Source: JAUIAI01 sp041396585 (GTDB lineage Bacteria > Pseudomonadota > Gammaproteobacteria > Burkholderiales > Burkholderiaceae_E). From it: 64,000 nucleotides of DNA. Below the pieces are notes generated by a model, which was not told where the DNA came from, ran no database searches, and saw only the letters and a program-made list of their open reading frames with translations. Positions within the stretch are counted from its first letter, which is position 1. Every line of letters begins with the position of its first letter. Where the stretch lies: positions 1 through 64,000 of the forward strand of contig JAWKYG010000002.1 of the NCBI GenBank assembly GCA_041396585.1, given 5' to 3'. The position numbers were made by a program, and so were the translations under genes. Below are positions 1 to 10,828 of this stretch, one piece after another.

Positions 1-183
1 TCACCGCACATCATGGTGACGCCGCTGCTGATCAATGGCAAACAATCGCTGCTCGGCTACCAGTACGACACGAACGATCCGAACGCCAGCTGGGCGATGG
101 CCGCCGACACCCCTATCGAGCACCTGATGGTGCATTTTGGCTGGGAGGAAGGGGCCGAGATGATGCGCGCGCGACCCAAGTAG
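1..183 (+). CDS. C-terminal fragment of an unrecognised protein
   Basis: Frame 1 is open from the window edge to a TAG at 181-183, giving 60 residues without a start. The composition looks coding (for example IEHLMVHFGWEEGAEMM), but I do not recognise the family. It lies just before a stretch of gene remnants, so it may itself be a remnant. Confidence 0.4.
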   Translation, partial: SPHIMVTPLLINGKQSLLGYQYDTNDPNASWAMAADTPIEHLMVHFGWEEGAEMMRARPK

Positions 184-350
184 AGGGTGTTGCGGAACCG
201 CCCGGGCGCAACGAGCGACGATGCCTTGGTCATGTGGCATGGTGGCTTCCCGGGCGGGGCCGAGATCGCGGGATCTGGCGATTCGTTCAACGTCGAGTGT
301 CAGGTTCTGAGCGCGATCGCTTTCGTAGCGGAACCGGGCCCGCATGTTTG

Positions 351-815
351 ACCGATGCGACCATCGTGCGCGAAGGCAGTGCGGTCGCCTCCACCGAAAC
401 GATTCATAAGGACGTTCCGCGCACCGGCCAGTTCGCCTTCGGCGACGACGGCAAGCTGGACATGGACCGGGTCGTCACCTTCGCCTCGCGTGCGCTGTTT
501 CGCATGACCGCGGTGGGCAGGCAGCTGGTCATGAAGGAAAAGCTCGGTGGGCCGTTGGCCAAGTGCAAACTCGATCTCGCCACCAAGGCCGCAATTCGGG
601 ACTGCGATGCAGCCGACGGCCTAGTCGATGGCCTGGTTCAGTTCGCGCGGAGTTGCCGCCGGCAATTCGATTTGCTGCAATGCGCGGCTGACGCGGAGAA
701 TGACTGCGGATGCCTGAGCGCCACTGAGATCAAAGTGCTTCAGAAGGTCTGGCAGGGTCCCACGCGTGCCGATGGCAGCCCGTTGTGGCCAGGCCTGGCG
801 CCGGGAATGACGCAC
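351..815 (+). pseudogene. Tannase/feruloyl esterase family remnant with internal deletion
   Basis: Two blocks of the tannase/feruloyl esterase family lie next to each other in one frame. The first ends in FASRALFRMTAVGRQLV, which in intact enzymes comes before the nucleophile motif GCSxGG. The second begins at GGPLAKCKLDLATKAAIRDC, continues through CDAADGLVDGL and reaches GSPLWPGLAPGM, which in intact enzymes comes after it. The region with the catalytic serine and the C-terminal Asp/His residues is absent, so no activity is expected. The open frame runs on into an unrelated ComM piece, so the continuous 350-codon frame starting at 234 is a chimera of remnants rather than a gene. Confidence 0.6.
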
Positions 816-879
816 TGCCACGGCGGTGCCGCGCCAAACGCATCCGGCGGCCGGCGTAAGCCGCCAGCGGCCTTTGCGC

Positions 880-1170
880 ACCTATCGAAAGGTTTCCCGG
901 TGGGTCGCGAGAGCCGTGATCGTGTGCGCGCAGCCTTGCAGCACGGCGGCTATGACTTTCCGAATCGGCGGCTGACGGTCAACCTCGCGCCGGTCGATAT
1001 TCCCAAGGACTCCGGCCGCTTCGATCTGCCCATCGAGATCGGCGTGTTGGTAGCCAGCGGGCAGATTCCCGTGGAACGTACTGTGGGCAAGGTCTTTGTT
1101 GGCGAGCTATCGTTGAGCGGCGAGTTGCGGCCGATTCGTGGCGCACTCGCCATGGCGCTGGCGATGGCGC
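880..1170 (+). pseudogene. comM: comM (Mg chelatase-like ATPase) N-terminal remnant
   Basis: The translation matches the N-terminal domain of ComM/YifB proteins: ESRDRVRAALQ, then RRLTVNLAPVDIPKDSGRFD, then LPIEIGVLVASGQIP and GELSLSGELRPIRGALAMAL. ComM is a helicase-like AAA+ protein used during natural transformation. Here only about 95 residues from the start-proximal part survive. The usual first 35 residues and the whole ATPase part are missing. It is fused in frame behind the tannase remnant and is followed by unrecognisable sequence up to a TGA at 1284-1286. Confidence 0.7.
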
Positions 1171-1338
1171 GCGAAGGCTGCGGCTCGAGCGCAATGCCGA
1201 CCGTGTCTTCTGAAGATCAAGACAGTGGAACCGAGGCCGTCGAGCCGGGCGACGACCATCGTGATGGCGACTCGTCGCGGCGATGAACCCCTGAGGATTC
1301 ATTGCTTTAGTACCTGAAATTCGCAGCCGGCCGATCGA

Positions 1339-1758
1339 TCATGCGGTGACCACGCGAGCGACATTGCACCGCGCTGCTCGCCATGTCACGGCCGCGATGG
1401 CTGCCCAAATCAGCGTGCGCAGACCCATGGCGGCCGCCGTACGTGGCTCGAAAGATCCGCCCATGAAAACATGAGCCCCGAAAGCAACGAATACAAGTGC
1501 CGTGGCCACCGCGATCGAGACCGCCAACCATCTTGCCGAACGAGCCCGCATCCAAATCGCCGCGCCCGCGATCACGTAGGCAAAGCCGGCCAGGAAGTTG
1601 AACCAGAGCACGAAGGGCACGTAGGCGCCGACCGCCTGTCGATCCGCCTCGCCTCCAAACAAGGCGGTACCGCCCGCCTTGATGGACAGCAACCCGAAGG
1701 CAATGGCGAGCATCGAGATCAACCAGACCCCGAAGTGACGTTCGCTTTGAGTAAACAT
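1339..1758 (-). CDS. Small four-helix membrane protein, last gene of the ABC operon
   Basis: This is a 139-residue protein. ATG at 1756-1758 is chosen over an upstream in-frame ATG because a GAGGGAG ribosome site precedes it by 6 nt. It has about four hydrophobic segments (starting near VWLISMLAIAFGLLS, YVPFVLWFNFLAGFAYVIAG, WLAVSIAVATALVFVAFGA and LRTLIWAAIAAV) and no catalytic motif I can name. It lies 63 nt downstream of the ABC ATPase on the same strand, so it is probably co-transcribed with the tetR-hlyD-ABC operon. Its role is unknown. Confidence 0.6.
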   Translation of the reverse strand: MFTQSERHFGVWLISMLAIAFGLLSIKAGGTALFGGEADRQAVGAYVPFVLWFNFLAGFAYVIAGAAIWMRARSARWLAVSIAVATALVFVAFGAHVFMGGSFEPRTAAAMGLRTLIWAAIAAVTWRAARCNVARVVTA

Positions 1759-1821
1759 GATTGCTCCCTCGATTGAATCAACACAAGAAGCGCCTGGCGA
1801 ACGCAAAGCGAACCAGGCGCG

Positions 1822-2529
1822 CTATTCGAACCCCCTTGCCTCGCCCGCCTCTTCGTGAGTCGAGCCATCGCGAATCTGGTACAGGCGTTTGAAGGTCGGG
1901 ATGATCTTTTCATCGTGCGTCACGACAATGACCGCGGTTTCGAATCGCCGTGCCATGTCGTTGAGAATTCGTATCACCGCGAGCGCCCGCTCGCTGTCCA
2001 GTGGCGCCGTGGGTTCGTCGGCAAGGATGACGGGTGGGTGGTTGACCAGACCACGAGCGATCGCGACTCGCTGCTGCTCTCCACCGGAAAGCTGCGCCGG
2101 CATGGCCTTCGCACGGTGCTCGACATCGAGGGCCTTCAAAAGCGTAACGGCACGACGGCGCGCCTCGGCATTCGGAACCCCCGCGAGCATCGGCAACAGC
2201 GCGACGTTATCCGTTACATCGAGGAACGGAATCAGATACGGTGCCTGAAATACGAAGCCGATCCGGTCGCGGCGCAACGCGCGCAGATCCGGAATCTTCC
2301 AGCCATCGTCGTAGATGGTCTGATCGCCCAGCACCATACGCCCTGATGTCGGCTCGATCACTGCTCCCAGACACTTGAGCAGGGTGGATTTTCCCGAGCC
2401 CGATGGCCCGATCAGGCCGACAACCTCCGCCGGCTCGACGCGCATGTCCACATGCTTGAGGGCATCGACCGCGGTGTCCCCGCTGCCGTAGCGTTTGGTC
2501 AGCCTCTCGATGAAAATGCCTTCGTGCAT
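1822..2529 (-). CDS. ABC transporter ATP-binding protein, DevA-like
   Basis: This is a 235-residue ATPase subunit. It has a Walker A (GPSGSGKST, about residue 42), a signature motif LSGGEQQRVAIARGL, a Walker B with VILADEPTAPLDSE and an H-loop VVTHDE. Order and similarity (HlyD adaptor, MacB/FtsX-type permease, ATPase) fit DevBCA-type exporters, in which the ATPase powers export through an adaptor and an outer-membrane channel. ATG at 2527-2529 follows a GGAGG site and lies only 4 nt after the permease stop. The substrate is unknown, and no outer-membrane channel gene is present here. Confidence 0.85.
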   Translation of the reverse strand: MHEGIFIERLTKRYGSGDTAVDALKHVDMRVEPAEVVGLIGPSGSGKSTLLKCLGAVIEPTSGRMVLGDQTIYDDGWKIPDLRALRRDRIGFVFQAPYLIPFLDVTDNVALLPMLAGVPNAEARRRAVTLLKALDVEHRAKAMPAQLSGGEQQRVAIARGLVNHPPVILADEPTAPLDSERALAVIRILNDMARRFETAVIVVTHDEKIIPTFKRLYQIRDGSTHEEAGEARGFE

Positions 2530-2533
2530 CGAC

Positions 2534-3735
2534 TTAGCCTCCGATCGCCTGGGCGGGATCAACCGCGAGGGCCAGGCGAATCGACACCAGGCTGGCGAGC
2601 ACACAGATCACAACGATCGCAATGAAGCCACCGATGGCATCGAGTGGCATGAGCAGGACGTACTTCGGAAAGAACGGCGCCGCGAAAGTGGCCGATATCT
2701 TTCCGACGACAAAGCCGATCACGCCCAGCACGATGGCCTGCTGCATGATCATTGCAGCGATGGTCCGATCACGCGTCCCGATCAGCTTCAACACCGCGAT
2801 TTCTCGGATCTTCTCCATTGTCAGCGTATAGATGATGAACGCTACGATCGCCGCACTCACGATCGCCAGGATGACGAGAAACATGCCAATTTGCTTTGAT
2901 GACGTGGCGATCAGTTTGCCGATCAGGATTGCTTCCATTTGCGCACGGGTGTGAACCGTCAGGCGCTGCCAACGGCTGATCCTCTGGGCCACCTGCTCGG
3001 CACGATAGCCGTGATCGACGCGCACCAGTACGGCATTCACATAGGGATTGGTGCTTTGCGAGGTGATCACCGCATTCAACAAGCCCGGCACGCCAGGACG
3101 ATTGAGCACCGGGTTCTCCGCGGTTTGTCTTCGTTGCCGGTGTACCGCATCGTTATCCTTCAGGAACTGGGCTTCCTGGGCATCCTTCAGCGGGATAAAA
3201 AGCATCGGATCGCCACTCGACGAAACCATTCGCCGAGTTAGGCCCACTACCGTATAGTGCTTGCGACGCACCCTGATCCGATCGCCGAGCCCGAATCCGC
3301 TCGCGATATCGGCGACCGCCTCGAAGTGGCTGCGAGTAATCTGCCTTCCGGCAACTAGATAAGGGGGCCATCCCGGCATTCCGAGCCCTCCGGCGACGAT
3401 ACCGACCACCATCGCGCGCACATCCTGTCCGCCCCGATGTACCTGCATGGTGAGATAGGTGACATTGGCCGCCCGGGCGACGCCGGGCATGGCGAGCACG
3501 CTGCGATACACATCGTCGTCGATACTGGACGATTCCGCGTACGGGCCAAGCGTGCCTTGTTGCACGACCCATAGATCGGCACCGCTGTTCTCGAGAAGCG
3601 CTTTGCCATCATCGACCATGCCACGATAGACACCGGCCATGATCAGGGTGACGCCGATCAAGAGCCCAAGACCGACGCCGGTAAAGATGAACTTGCCCCA
3701 GGCTCCAAAATGTTGCGCCCGGCCAGGCTGATCAT
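2534..3735 (-). CDS. ABC transporter permease, DevC-like (frameshifted near its start)
   Basis: This is an FtsX/MacB-type permease. It has one N-terminal helix (FIFTGVGLGLLIGVTLIMAG), a large periplasmic domain, and three C-terminal helices (from MFLVILAIVSAAIVAFIIY to IAIVVICVLASLVSI). The true start is probably ATG at 3733-3735, which overlaps the adaptor stop as ATGA and gives MISLAGRNIL. That frame is lost about ten codons later near 3705, where one G appears missing before AWGKF. The span is 1202 nt (3n+2), as expected for one deleted base. The longer continuous frame starting at 3826 has a spurious N-terminus lying over the adaptor gene. Confidence 0.8.
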
Positions 3736-4882
3736 CTGGCCACCCCGGGGATCTGCTCGACAACCCGAACACGGCTTGTCCTATGCAATACGGTATGGCT
3801 GAAAACCACGACCCGAGCACCGACATCCGGGCCCTCGTGCATTTGAACCGCCCCGTCCAGATCGCTCTTGCCGAGCGTTACCGGTACAAATCGCAGCCTG
3901 TCGTCCAGCACCTGCCACACCCCCAGACGATCATCCACATTGCGAAGGGCCGCGTTGGACACCACCGGCAACGCTGGAATTTCGGCCAGGGTCACCGTGA
4001 CTTCGGCCAGTTCGCCGATCGGCGGCAACGGATCCGGCAACTCATCGAAGACCACCTTCGCGAGCATCTCCTCCGTGACCGCATCGGCCAAGGGCTCCAC
4101 TCGCAACACGCGCCCCTGATGAAACCGGCCATTGTCGGAGCGAAGCAAGATTCGCGCGGGCAGCGCCGCAGCGATTCCGGTTGCGCTGATCTGATCGAGG
4201 CGCACATCGATCCACAGACTGCGTGGGTCGATCACCTGGAGAACCGATTGACCGGCAATCACCGTGCTACCGGGATCGGCATCTCGCGACACGACCATTC
4301 CGTCCACCGGCGAGGTGAGCCGCATATTGTTTCGCTGGGCGAGCACGGCCGCGCCATCCGCCCGTACGCGCGCCAACCCTCCCTGGCCGCTGCCAAGGCG
4401 GCGTTGGCGATCTTCAAATCCTGTTTCTTGGCCGCCACGACCTCTTCGCTGGTCGTATGGGAGGCCAACAACTGTTCGTAGCGCCTTTGCTGACTGCCGG
4501 CATACGCTTGACGTGCCATCGCCTCCTGCAGCGCGGCCTCGGCGCGCTTGAGTGCGGCATCTTGAGCGCGCACCTTGTCGTCGAGGTCCACCGGATCCAT
4601 CTCGCCTAGCAACTGACCAGCCCGAACCAGGTCGCCGACGTGAACATCAAGACGCTTGACGCGCCCTGCCACTGTCGGCCCGATTCGGTATGTGTAGCGG
4701 GCTTGAACAGTACCAATGCCAAACAACGCCGGACGGATCGACCTGGCCTGCACCGTGGCCACGGTTACCGCAACCGGCGCCAGCGGGCCGGCGCGCAGCG
4801 CAACATAGGCAAACAGAGTCAATAGCGCCATGGCAACCGCGAGCAAGCCCAAGGTGCGGCCCCTCATGCCCAACCATTTCAT
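3732..4882 (-). CDS. HlyD/DevB-type membrane fusion protein (frameshifted)
   Basis: This is a periplasmic adaptor for the adjacent ABC exporter. The N-terminal half has a signal-anchor helix, the lipoyl-like segment IGPTVAGRVKRLDVHVGDLV and an Ala-rich coiled coil. The C-terminal half begins LTSPVDGMVVSRDADPGSTV and continues through the beta-barrel region. The halves are in different frames, meeting at about 4372-4378, where one T seems missing (expected EGLARVRADG). The span is 3n+2. The start at 4880-4882 overlaps the tetR stop as ATGA, and the stop overlaps the permease start the same way, so the operon is translationally coupled. Confidence 0.8.
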
Positions 4883-5486
4883 GGGCCGCTCCGAACACTG
4901 CGGGCAAACAGGGCAAAGACTCGCGACGCTTCGCGACGCACCAGATCGATGTCACCCGCCAGCATGGACTGCATGACCAATCCTTGCACTGTGCCGATAA
5001 ACAGAATCGCCGCAGCACCGGCGTCGAGAGTCTCGGCCATCTCGCCCGAGGCCTTGCCCTGTTCGAAGATGTCGCGCATGCGCTCGCCATAGCGGCGAAT
5101 GAGCGTCTGCGCCATTCGCTTGGCGGCGGTCGGCTGCGCATGCTGCAGCTCGCCGAACATCATCCGGGGCACACCAGGGTGCTCGACGACGAACGCGACA
5201 TGCGCCATGAAGATGGCTTCGGCGGCGGCCAGCGGAGTCGGCGAGGCTGCGATGCCTTGTCTACCCGGGCAAGCAGTCGATCCGCCACGGTCACCATGAC
5301 CGCTTCGAGAACGGCATCTTTGCTTGGAAAGTGCCGGAACAGGGCACCCTGGGTAACACCCATGTGCTGGGCGATCGCTGCCGTGGTGATCTCGCTCGGA
5401 TGGCTTACGCCGGCCAATTCGATCACGGCGTCGACAGTGGCTGCGCGACGCTCGCCCGCGGGCAGGGGTTTGGTACGAAGAGACAT
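4879..5486 (-). CDS. TetR/AcrR family repressor (frameshifted)
   Basis: The N-terminal part carries a TetR helix-turn-helix: ITTAAIAQHMGVTQGALFRH followed by FPSKDAVLEAV. The C-terminal part (from PLAAAEAIFMAHVAFV to FARSVRSGP) is the ligand/dimer domain, read in another frame. The frames join at about 5240-5255 and the span is 3n+2, consistent with one missing base. It is the first gene of the exporter operon and starts 1 nt after a 22-bp perfect inverted repeat that should be its operator, so autoregulation of the operon is expected. No clear Shine-Dalgarno is visible because the palindrome occupies that position. The inducer is unknown. Confidence 0.8.
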
Positions 5487-5487
5487 G

Positions 5488-5546
5488 GCTAGGGCATGTA
5501 AGATAGTAACTCATTACTATCTTACATGCCCTAGCTGCACAGTCAA
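5488..5546 (-). promoter_or_regulatory. TetR operator palindrome with embedded sigma-70 promoter
   Basis: Arms at 5488-5509 and 5514-5535 are perfect reverse complements (22 bp each) with a 4-nt spacer CTCA. The inner half-site is GTAAGATAGTAA. On the minus strand TTGACT (5541-5546) is followed after 16 nt by TAAGAT (5519-5524), so the -10 box lies inside the palindrome. This is the layout of a self-repressing TetR operator placed directly before tetR. As RNA it would also fold into a strong hairpin. Confidence 0.8.
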
Positions 5547-5953
5547 GACTGCGTACGGCTCCGAAACCAACAGCAACCGCTTCAGATCACCTCCGAATGC
5601 GGCACCGCGACCCGCGGTTGCCCTTCAACCCATCCGTCGCATCCGTTCGGACGACATCTCACGGCACGCATTTGTCAGGATTGAAACGGCCCGAATGACA
5701 ACGCATCGCTTGCGCCTGCTATCCAGAAGCACGAGCTCGTGCGCCTTAGCACCGCTCTCGAGCGGATTGATGATGGAGTGGAGCACCTGTCTGCCCGATT
5801 GCTATTAGAGGGGAGCGCGGTTTAACCTCGATCGAGATCCGTCATCTTGGACTCACGTGGCAAGGACGCCGATCGGCTGGACTTGGTGGCCGATTCACTG
5901 CCCAAGCCAATGAACAAGAAGCCCATCAACACCCGGAATATTCAAAAGCGCTT
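5547..5953. other. Gap with probable gene debris
   Basis: There is no intact gene. On the minus strand around 5830-5925 a short frame reads RVLMGFLFIGLGSESAT, resembling the C-terminus of LysE/RhtB-type exporters. It ends at a TAA and has a TGA just upstream. Another 53-codon minus frame around 5640-5800 is unrecognised. This fits the remnants on both sides. Confidence 0.35.
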
Positions 5954-6611
5954 TCAACCGGCATCGGTCGCCAGGCGAGGCCTGCGACGGGGGACGGCCA
6001 GCCGCATGGCCAGTTCGCGCGCGAAGACCAGCATACGATCTTCCTCGTCCCAACGGCCAACGATCTGCAGGCCGATCGGCAGGCCGTCGTCATTCCAACC
6101 GCCGGGCATGCTAAGCGCCGGATGGCCGGTCATGTTGAACGGGAATGTGTAGGAATACCAACCCGCTCTGATCGGCCCGCATGACTGGCCGGCGATCTGC
6201 ACCGGCGCATGCGGATCGGTATCCGCAGGCAGCGAGGCCGCGGCCACGGTCGGCGTGACCAGCAGATCGATCTGCTCGAACAGCCGCTCGATCTCATGAA
6301 ACAAAACCGTGCGTGCGGCATTGGCCGCGGCCAGATCGATGCCGCGATGGCGCAGACCATCTTCAACCGTGACCACGAAACTGCGGTCATGGTGGTCACG
6401 ATTGTCCCGAACCGAGGCCAAAAAGCGTGCGGCCAACACCGATTCGAGCTGGATACGAAATGCTGGCTCGAATCGAGCAAGATCGGTCTCGATCCGGCGC
6501 GCCCTGTGACCGGCCGCCTCGATTGCGCAGATGGCATCATCGAAGGCATCGGCAAGCGCGGGTTCGAGCACCGAATTGCCAACGGTTCGCGCATAGCCGA
6601 TTGTCAGAATT
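5954..6611 (-). pseudogene. Amidase C-terminal remnant
   Basis: About 220 residues match the C-terminal half of amidase-signature enzymes (GatA/6-aminohexanoate hydrolase type): the block beginning LTIGYARTVG, then DLLVTPTVAAASLP, then FPFNMTGHPALSMPGG and GLPIGLQIVGRWDEE. The N-terminal half with the Ser-cisSer-Lys catalytic triad is absent. Upstream the frame runs into low-complexity GC-rich sequence (about 6620-6900) and then the start of an unrelated lipoprotein, so this is a deletion remnant. Confidence 0.7.
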
Positions 6612-6905
6612 GCGCCGCGATCGTTGCGCGAGCGCGTTGTGCCAGGCGCGCCGGCGCCCGAGCAGGGCGACCAGGCCGGCGAACAAGACAGCGGCGAGCC
6701 AAGCGGGCCAGGGCAAAACAGGACAAGACAGAATAGGTCGGCACGGCACTGAACACGGTGGCGCGGGCCCGGCTGCGTGTTCGGTGCCGGTGCGCCCGGG
6801 GCGAGCCTGAATCGGCCCGCTGGCAGGCATTTTGGCGCGCGGGCAATAAATTCTGAGGGGCCAACTGCGCCGGTTGGGCCAGCGTTTTCCAGTTTCGCCG
6901 ACCGC

Positions 6906-7307
6906 TCATTGGCATTCGGGTACTTTGCAGATGGCGTTTGAAATTCCCATTTGCTCCGTCCCCTTGTTGCCCGAGCGTGCATCCGGGTAGTGACCCACAC
7001 GCACGGCCTGGTGTTCGAGGGCGTTGCCGGAATCGAAGATGACCTGGCCGTCGGTGTCGAAGATCGAGAAGCTGCGGCTGCCGCCGTCCATGTCGCCCTC
7101 ATTGGCGGTGGCGAACAGCTTGTTGGTGATCCAGCTGACACCGTCGGGTTCGCGCAGGCGCTTGGTCTGCGTTTCGGTGAGCAGGATGCGTGCGGGGTCC
7201 TCCTCGGTGGTGTCGATGTCCGTCAGATCGATCGTGCCGGCGTCTCTACTGTCGCCGCATGCGCTCAGCGTCGCCGCAATCATCGCCGCCATCAGGGTAC
7301 GACGCAC
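6906..7307 (-). pseudogene. Choice-of-anchor-I-like lipoprotein, 5' fragment
   Basis: The N-terminus is a lipoprotein signal (RRTLMAAMIAATLSAC, lipobox LSAC). It is followed by a block typical of the large choice-of-anchor-I/esterase-like beta-propeller proteins: ANEGDMDGGSRSFSIFDTDG, then EHQAVRVGHYPD and SGNKGTEQ. The frame ends after about 134 residues, whereas intact relatives are several hundred residues long. A GTG at 7305-7307 is the usable start. An ATG at about 7343 with a good GGGAGG site is in the same frame but is followed after seven codons by TGA, so the original start may have suffered a nonsense change. Confidence 0.55.
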
Positions 7308-7965
7308 GATCCGGGTCGGTCATTGCTGGGTTGTCGTTTTCATGAGGTCCTCCCTGGCCCGCGCCCGAAGGCATGCTGACCATGTGATTCGAATGGAACT
7401 TGGGAGGGCCGAGGCTATCGGGCGACTGTGACGATTCCGTGCCGGATCGCTCCAGGGGCGGGCTCAGGAAAATTTGTTGCGGGGTGTGTTCCGTGTGTTG
7501 CGTATCGAGCGTGCTCAGGGTCACAGCTGGCGCGTCGAGCTTTGCCGTCTCGCCAGCAGGAGCGGCCACTAAAACCGAGCCGGGCAGGCTGGCCAGGGGC
7601 AGCGCCGGCGGATCATCAGCCGCATAGGCACGCGCGATCAGTAGCGGCTGCAGGGCGGGCAGCCCGTGCATCTGGCGCGCACGTGTGCACTGGTCGTCAC
7701 CGAGCGCCACCTCGCGGCAACATTCCGGATGAGTACCATGGATCGCGCAACTGACCCGCTGCCCGGGCATGCCGGTCAGGGCGATGCAACGGATCGGTGC
7801 ATGCGCCGTGCCGCGCATGACCACCTCATGGCGGCGAAGCGGCTCGGTCAGCTCCACCGGCACGCGGCCATAGGGATGATCCGTGGTTTCGGACCAGTGG
7901 AACGCCACCCGATAACTCATGCAGCACACGCCACAGGTCAGGCAGGCATTGTCGGGTTGGGTCAT
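7246..7965 (-). CDS. YkgJ-family cysteine-cluster protein
   Basis: The first about 115 residues form a YkgJ/UPF0153 metal-binding protein: CLTCGVCC near the N-terminus, a mid CAIHGTHPECCREV, and a closing CTRARQMHGLP. These proteins hold a Zn or Fe-S-like cysteine cluster and their function is unknown. Family members usually end about here (near 7620). The remaining 120 residues run over the ribosome site and first codons of the next gene, so this extension is probably a frame error. The ATG at 7963-7965 overlaps the YjbQ-like stop (ATGA). Confidence 0.6.
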   Translation of the reverse strand: MTQPDNACLTCGVCCMSYRVAFHWSETTDHPYGRVPVELTEPLRRHEVVMRGTAHAPIRCIALTGMPGQRVSCAIHGTHPECCREVALGDDQCTRARQMHGLPALQPLLIARAYAADDPPALPLASLPGSVLVAAPAGETAKLDAPAVTLSTLDTQHTEHTPQQIFLSPPLERSGTESSQSPDSLGPPKFHSNHMVSMPSGAGQGGPHENDNPAMTDPDRASYPDGGDDCGDAERMRRQ

Positions 7966-8395
7966 GGTCGGGCAGGTGAAGGTTCGCCGGCCAGGGTGAC
8001 GATCACCGTGCGTCTGTGCGCCATCGTGCGATGCTCGTACAGGAAGATGCCCTGCCAGGTGCCGAGCAGCAGCCGGCCTTCGCCGAACGGAACGGCCAGC
8101 GTGCTGCCGGTGACCATCGTGCGCGCATGGGCCACCATGTCATCGGCGCCCTCGTCATCATGCGTATAGGCGGGGTCGTCGTCGGGTGCCCAGCGCGAGA
8201 GCAGCGTCTCGAGGTCTCTGCGCACGCGCGGATCGGCATTTTCGTTGAGCAACAGCGAGGCGCTGGTGTGTTGCACGAACAGGTGCGCGATGCCCAGTCG
8301 CAGGGGGAATCAGCGATCAGGTGGTTGACCTGGTCGGTCATCGGGGTGGTGCCGCGCCCGCGGGTGTCGATGCGCAGACGGTATTGCTCGTACAT
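7962..8395 (-). CDS. YjbQ-family protein (UPF0047; frameshifted)
   Basis: N-terminal residues MYEQYRLRIDTRGRG through TDQVNHLIADS are in one frame. VQHTSASLLLNENADPRVR, then PAYTHDDEGADDMVAH, then LLLGTWQGIFLYEHR are in the next. This is the YjbQ/UPF0047 family (weak thiamine-phosphate synthase activity reported), with its conserved His and GTWQGI motif intact. The break is at a G run (8303-8307, C run on the coding strand). One extra C restores the expected SPLRLGIAHLFVQHTS. The span is 3n+2. The start at 8393-8395 is the first ATG giving family-like sequence. Confidence 0.75.
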
Positions 8396-8520
8396 AGGGA
8401 AGTGGCCCGTCGGGCCCATGCGGTGCCATGTCTGGCTTGCCACGCCAGCACGGCGCGAATCGCTGCCGGCCTGGGTCGTGGGTTCGGGTGTCGGATGCGA
8501 CAACAGCGCGGATGATGCCC

Positions 8521-8559
8521 AAAAAAGAGCCCTCGCAGGCATTCGCCTGGAGGGCTCTC
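8521..8559 (-). terminator. Rho-independent terminator of groESL
   Basis: On the minus strand a hairpin with arms GAGCCCTC and GAGGGCTC, extended by inner CAGGC/GCCTG pairing around an AATG loop, is followed by six T (8521-8526). It lies 70 nt after the groEL stop. Confidence 0.85.
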
Positions 8560-8628
8560 GGGTCGGGTGTCGCGCCGCTGCCTAATCGGGCAGAGCAGGC
8601 GGCGGCGCGATCGGCCGGACCGGGCTGA

Positions 8629-10266
<1,638 letters not shown>

Positions 10267-10314
10267 GAGAAAACTCCTAAGTATTCAGAAGGTTTGGGGC
10301 TTCGCGCGGGCGAA

Positions 10315-10605
10315 TCAGCCCTCGACGACGGCCATGATGTCTTCTTCGCGCATGACCAGCATTTCTTCGCCATCGACCTTCACGGTCTGGCCGCTGTACT
10401 TGCCGAAGAGCACCCGGTCGCCCACCTTGACTGCCAGCGGACGGACCTTGCCGTCGTCGCCGACCTTGCCGTCACCGATCGCAACGATTTCGCCCTGATC
10501 GGGCTTCTCGGCGGCGTTATCCGGGATAACGATGCCAGAGGCGGTCTTGCGCTCGTTGTCCATGCGCTTGATGATCACGCGATCATGCAAGGGACGCAGT
10601 TTCAT
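10315..10605 (-). CDS. groES: Co-chaperonin GroES
   Basis: A 96-residue lid of the GroEL chamber. It starts MKLRPLHDRVIIKR, has the mobile-loop region ERKTASGIVIPDNAAEKPDQ and ends MREEDIMAVVEG. It is the first gene of the groES-groEL operon, and a GGAG-type ribosome site precedes the ATG. Control by HrcA through the upstream CIRCE is expected. Confidence 0.98.
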   Translation of the reverse strand: MKLRPLHDRVIIKRMDNERKTASGIVIPDNAAEKPDQGEIVAIGDGKVGDDGKVRPLAVKVGDRVLFGKYSGQTVKVDGEEMLVMREEDIMAVVEG

Positions 10606-10716
10606 GCGTAAGCTCCTAAGCTACTGATAAATAATGGGATAATTGAAACGGCCTCGCGTGCCGGGTGGCGCCGGGAAGCCGATCTGAACCAAACGTTCAA
10701 GCCTGGCGAGACGCTG

Positions 10717-10743
10717 TTAGCACTCGTTGGGTTCGAGTGCTAA
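10717..10743 (-). promoter_or_regulatory. CIRCE operator (HrcA site) of groESL
   Basis: A perfect inverted repeat TTAGCACTC-N9-GAGTGCTAA, the exact consensus of the HrcA heat-shock operator. It overlaps the -10 box and the predicted transcription start of the groESL promoter. Confidence 0.95.
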
Positions 10744-10771
10744 TAATAAGGGCGCGCCCCTGCAGATGCAA
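10743..10771 (-). promoter_or_regulatory. Sigma-70 promoter of groESL
   Basis: On the minus strand TTGCAT (10766-10771) and TATTAT (10743-10748) are separated by exactly 17 nt, and the -10 box abuts CIRCE. This indicates housekeeping sigma transcription repressed by HrcA rather than a sigma-32 promoter. Confidence 0.75.
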
Positions 10772-10828
10772 GAGGACATCCGTCACGAAGGGGATATTCG
10801 GACCCCGCCCGCACGGTGACGGGCGTGA

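Noticed and set aside
3732..5486. Decay of the whole tetR-hlyD-ABC operon as a biological pseudogene cluster
   Set aside because: Each gene needs only one missing base, and all catalytic and structural motifs, ATGA overlaps and the operator are intact. Sequencing error is more likely.
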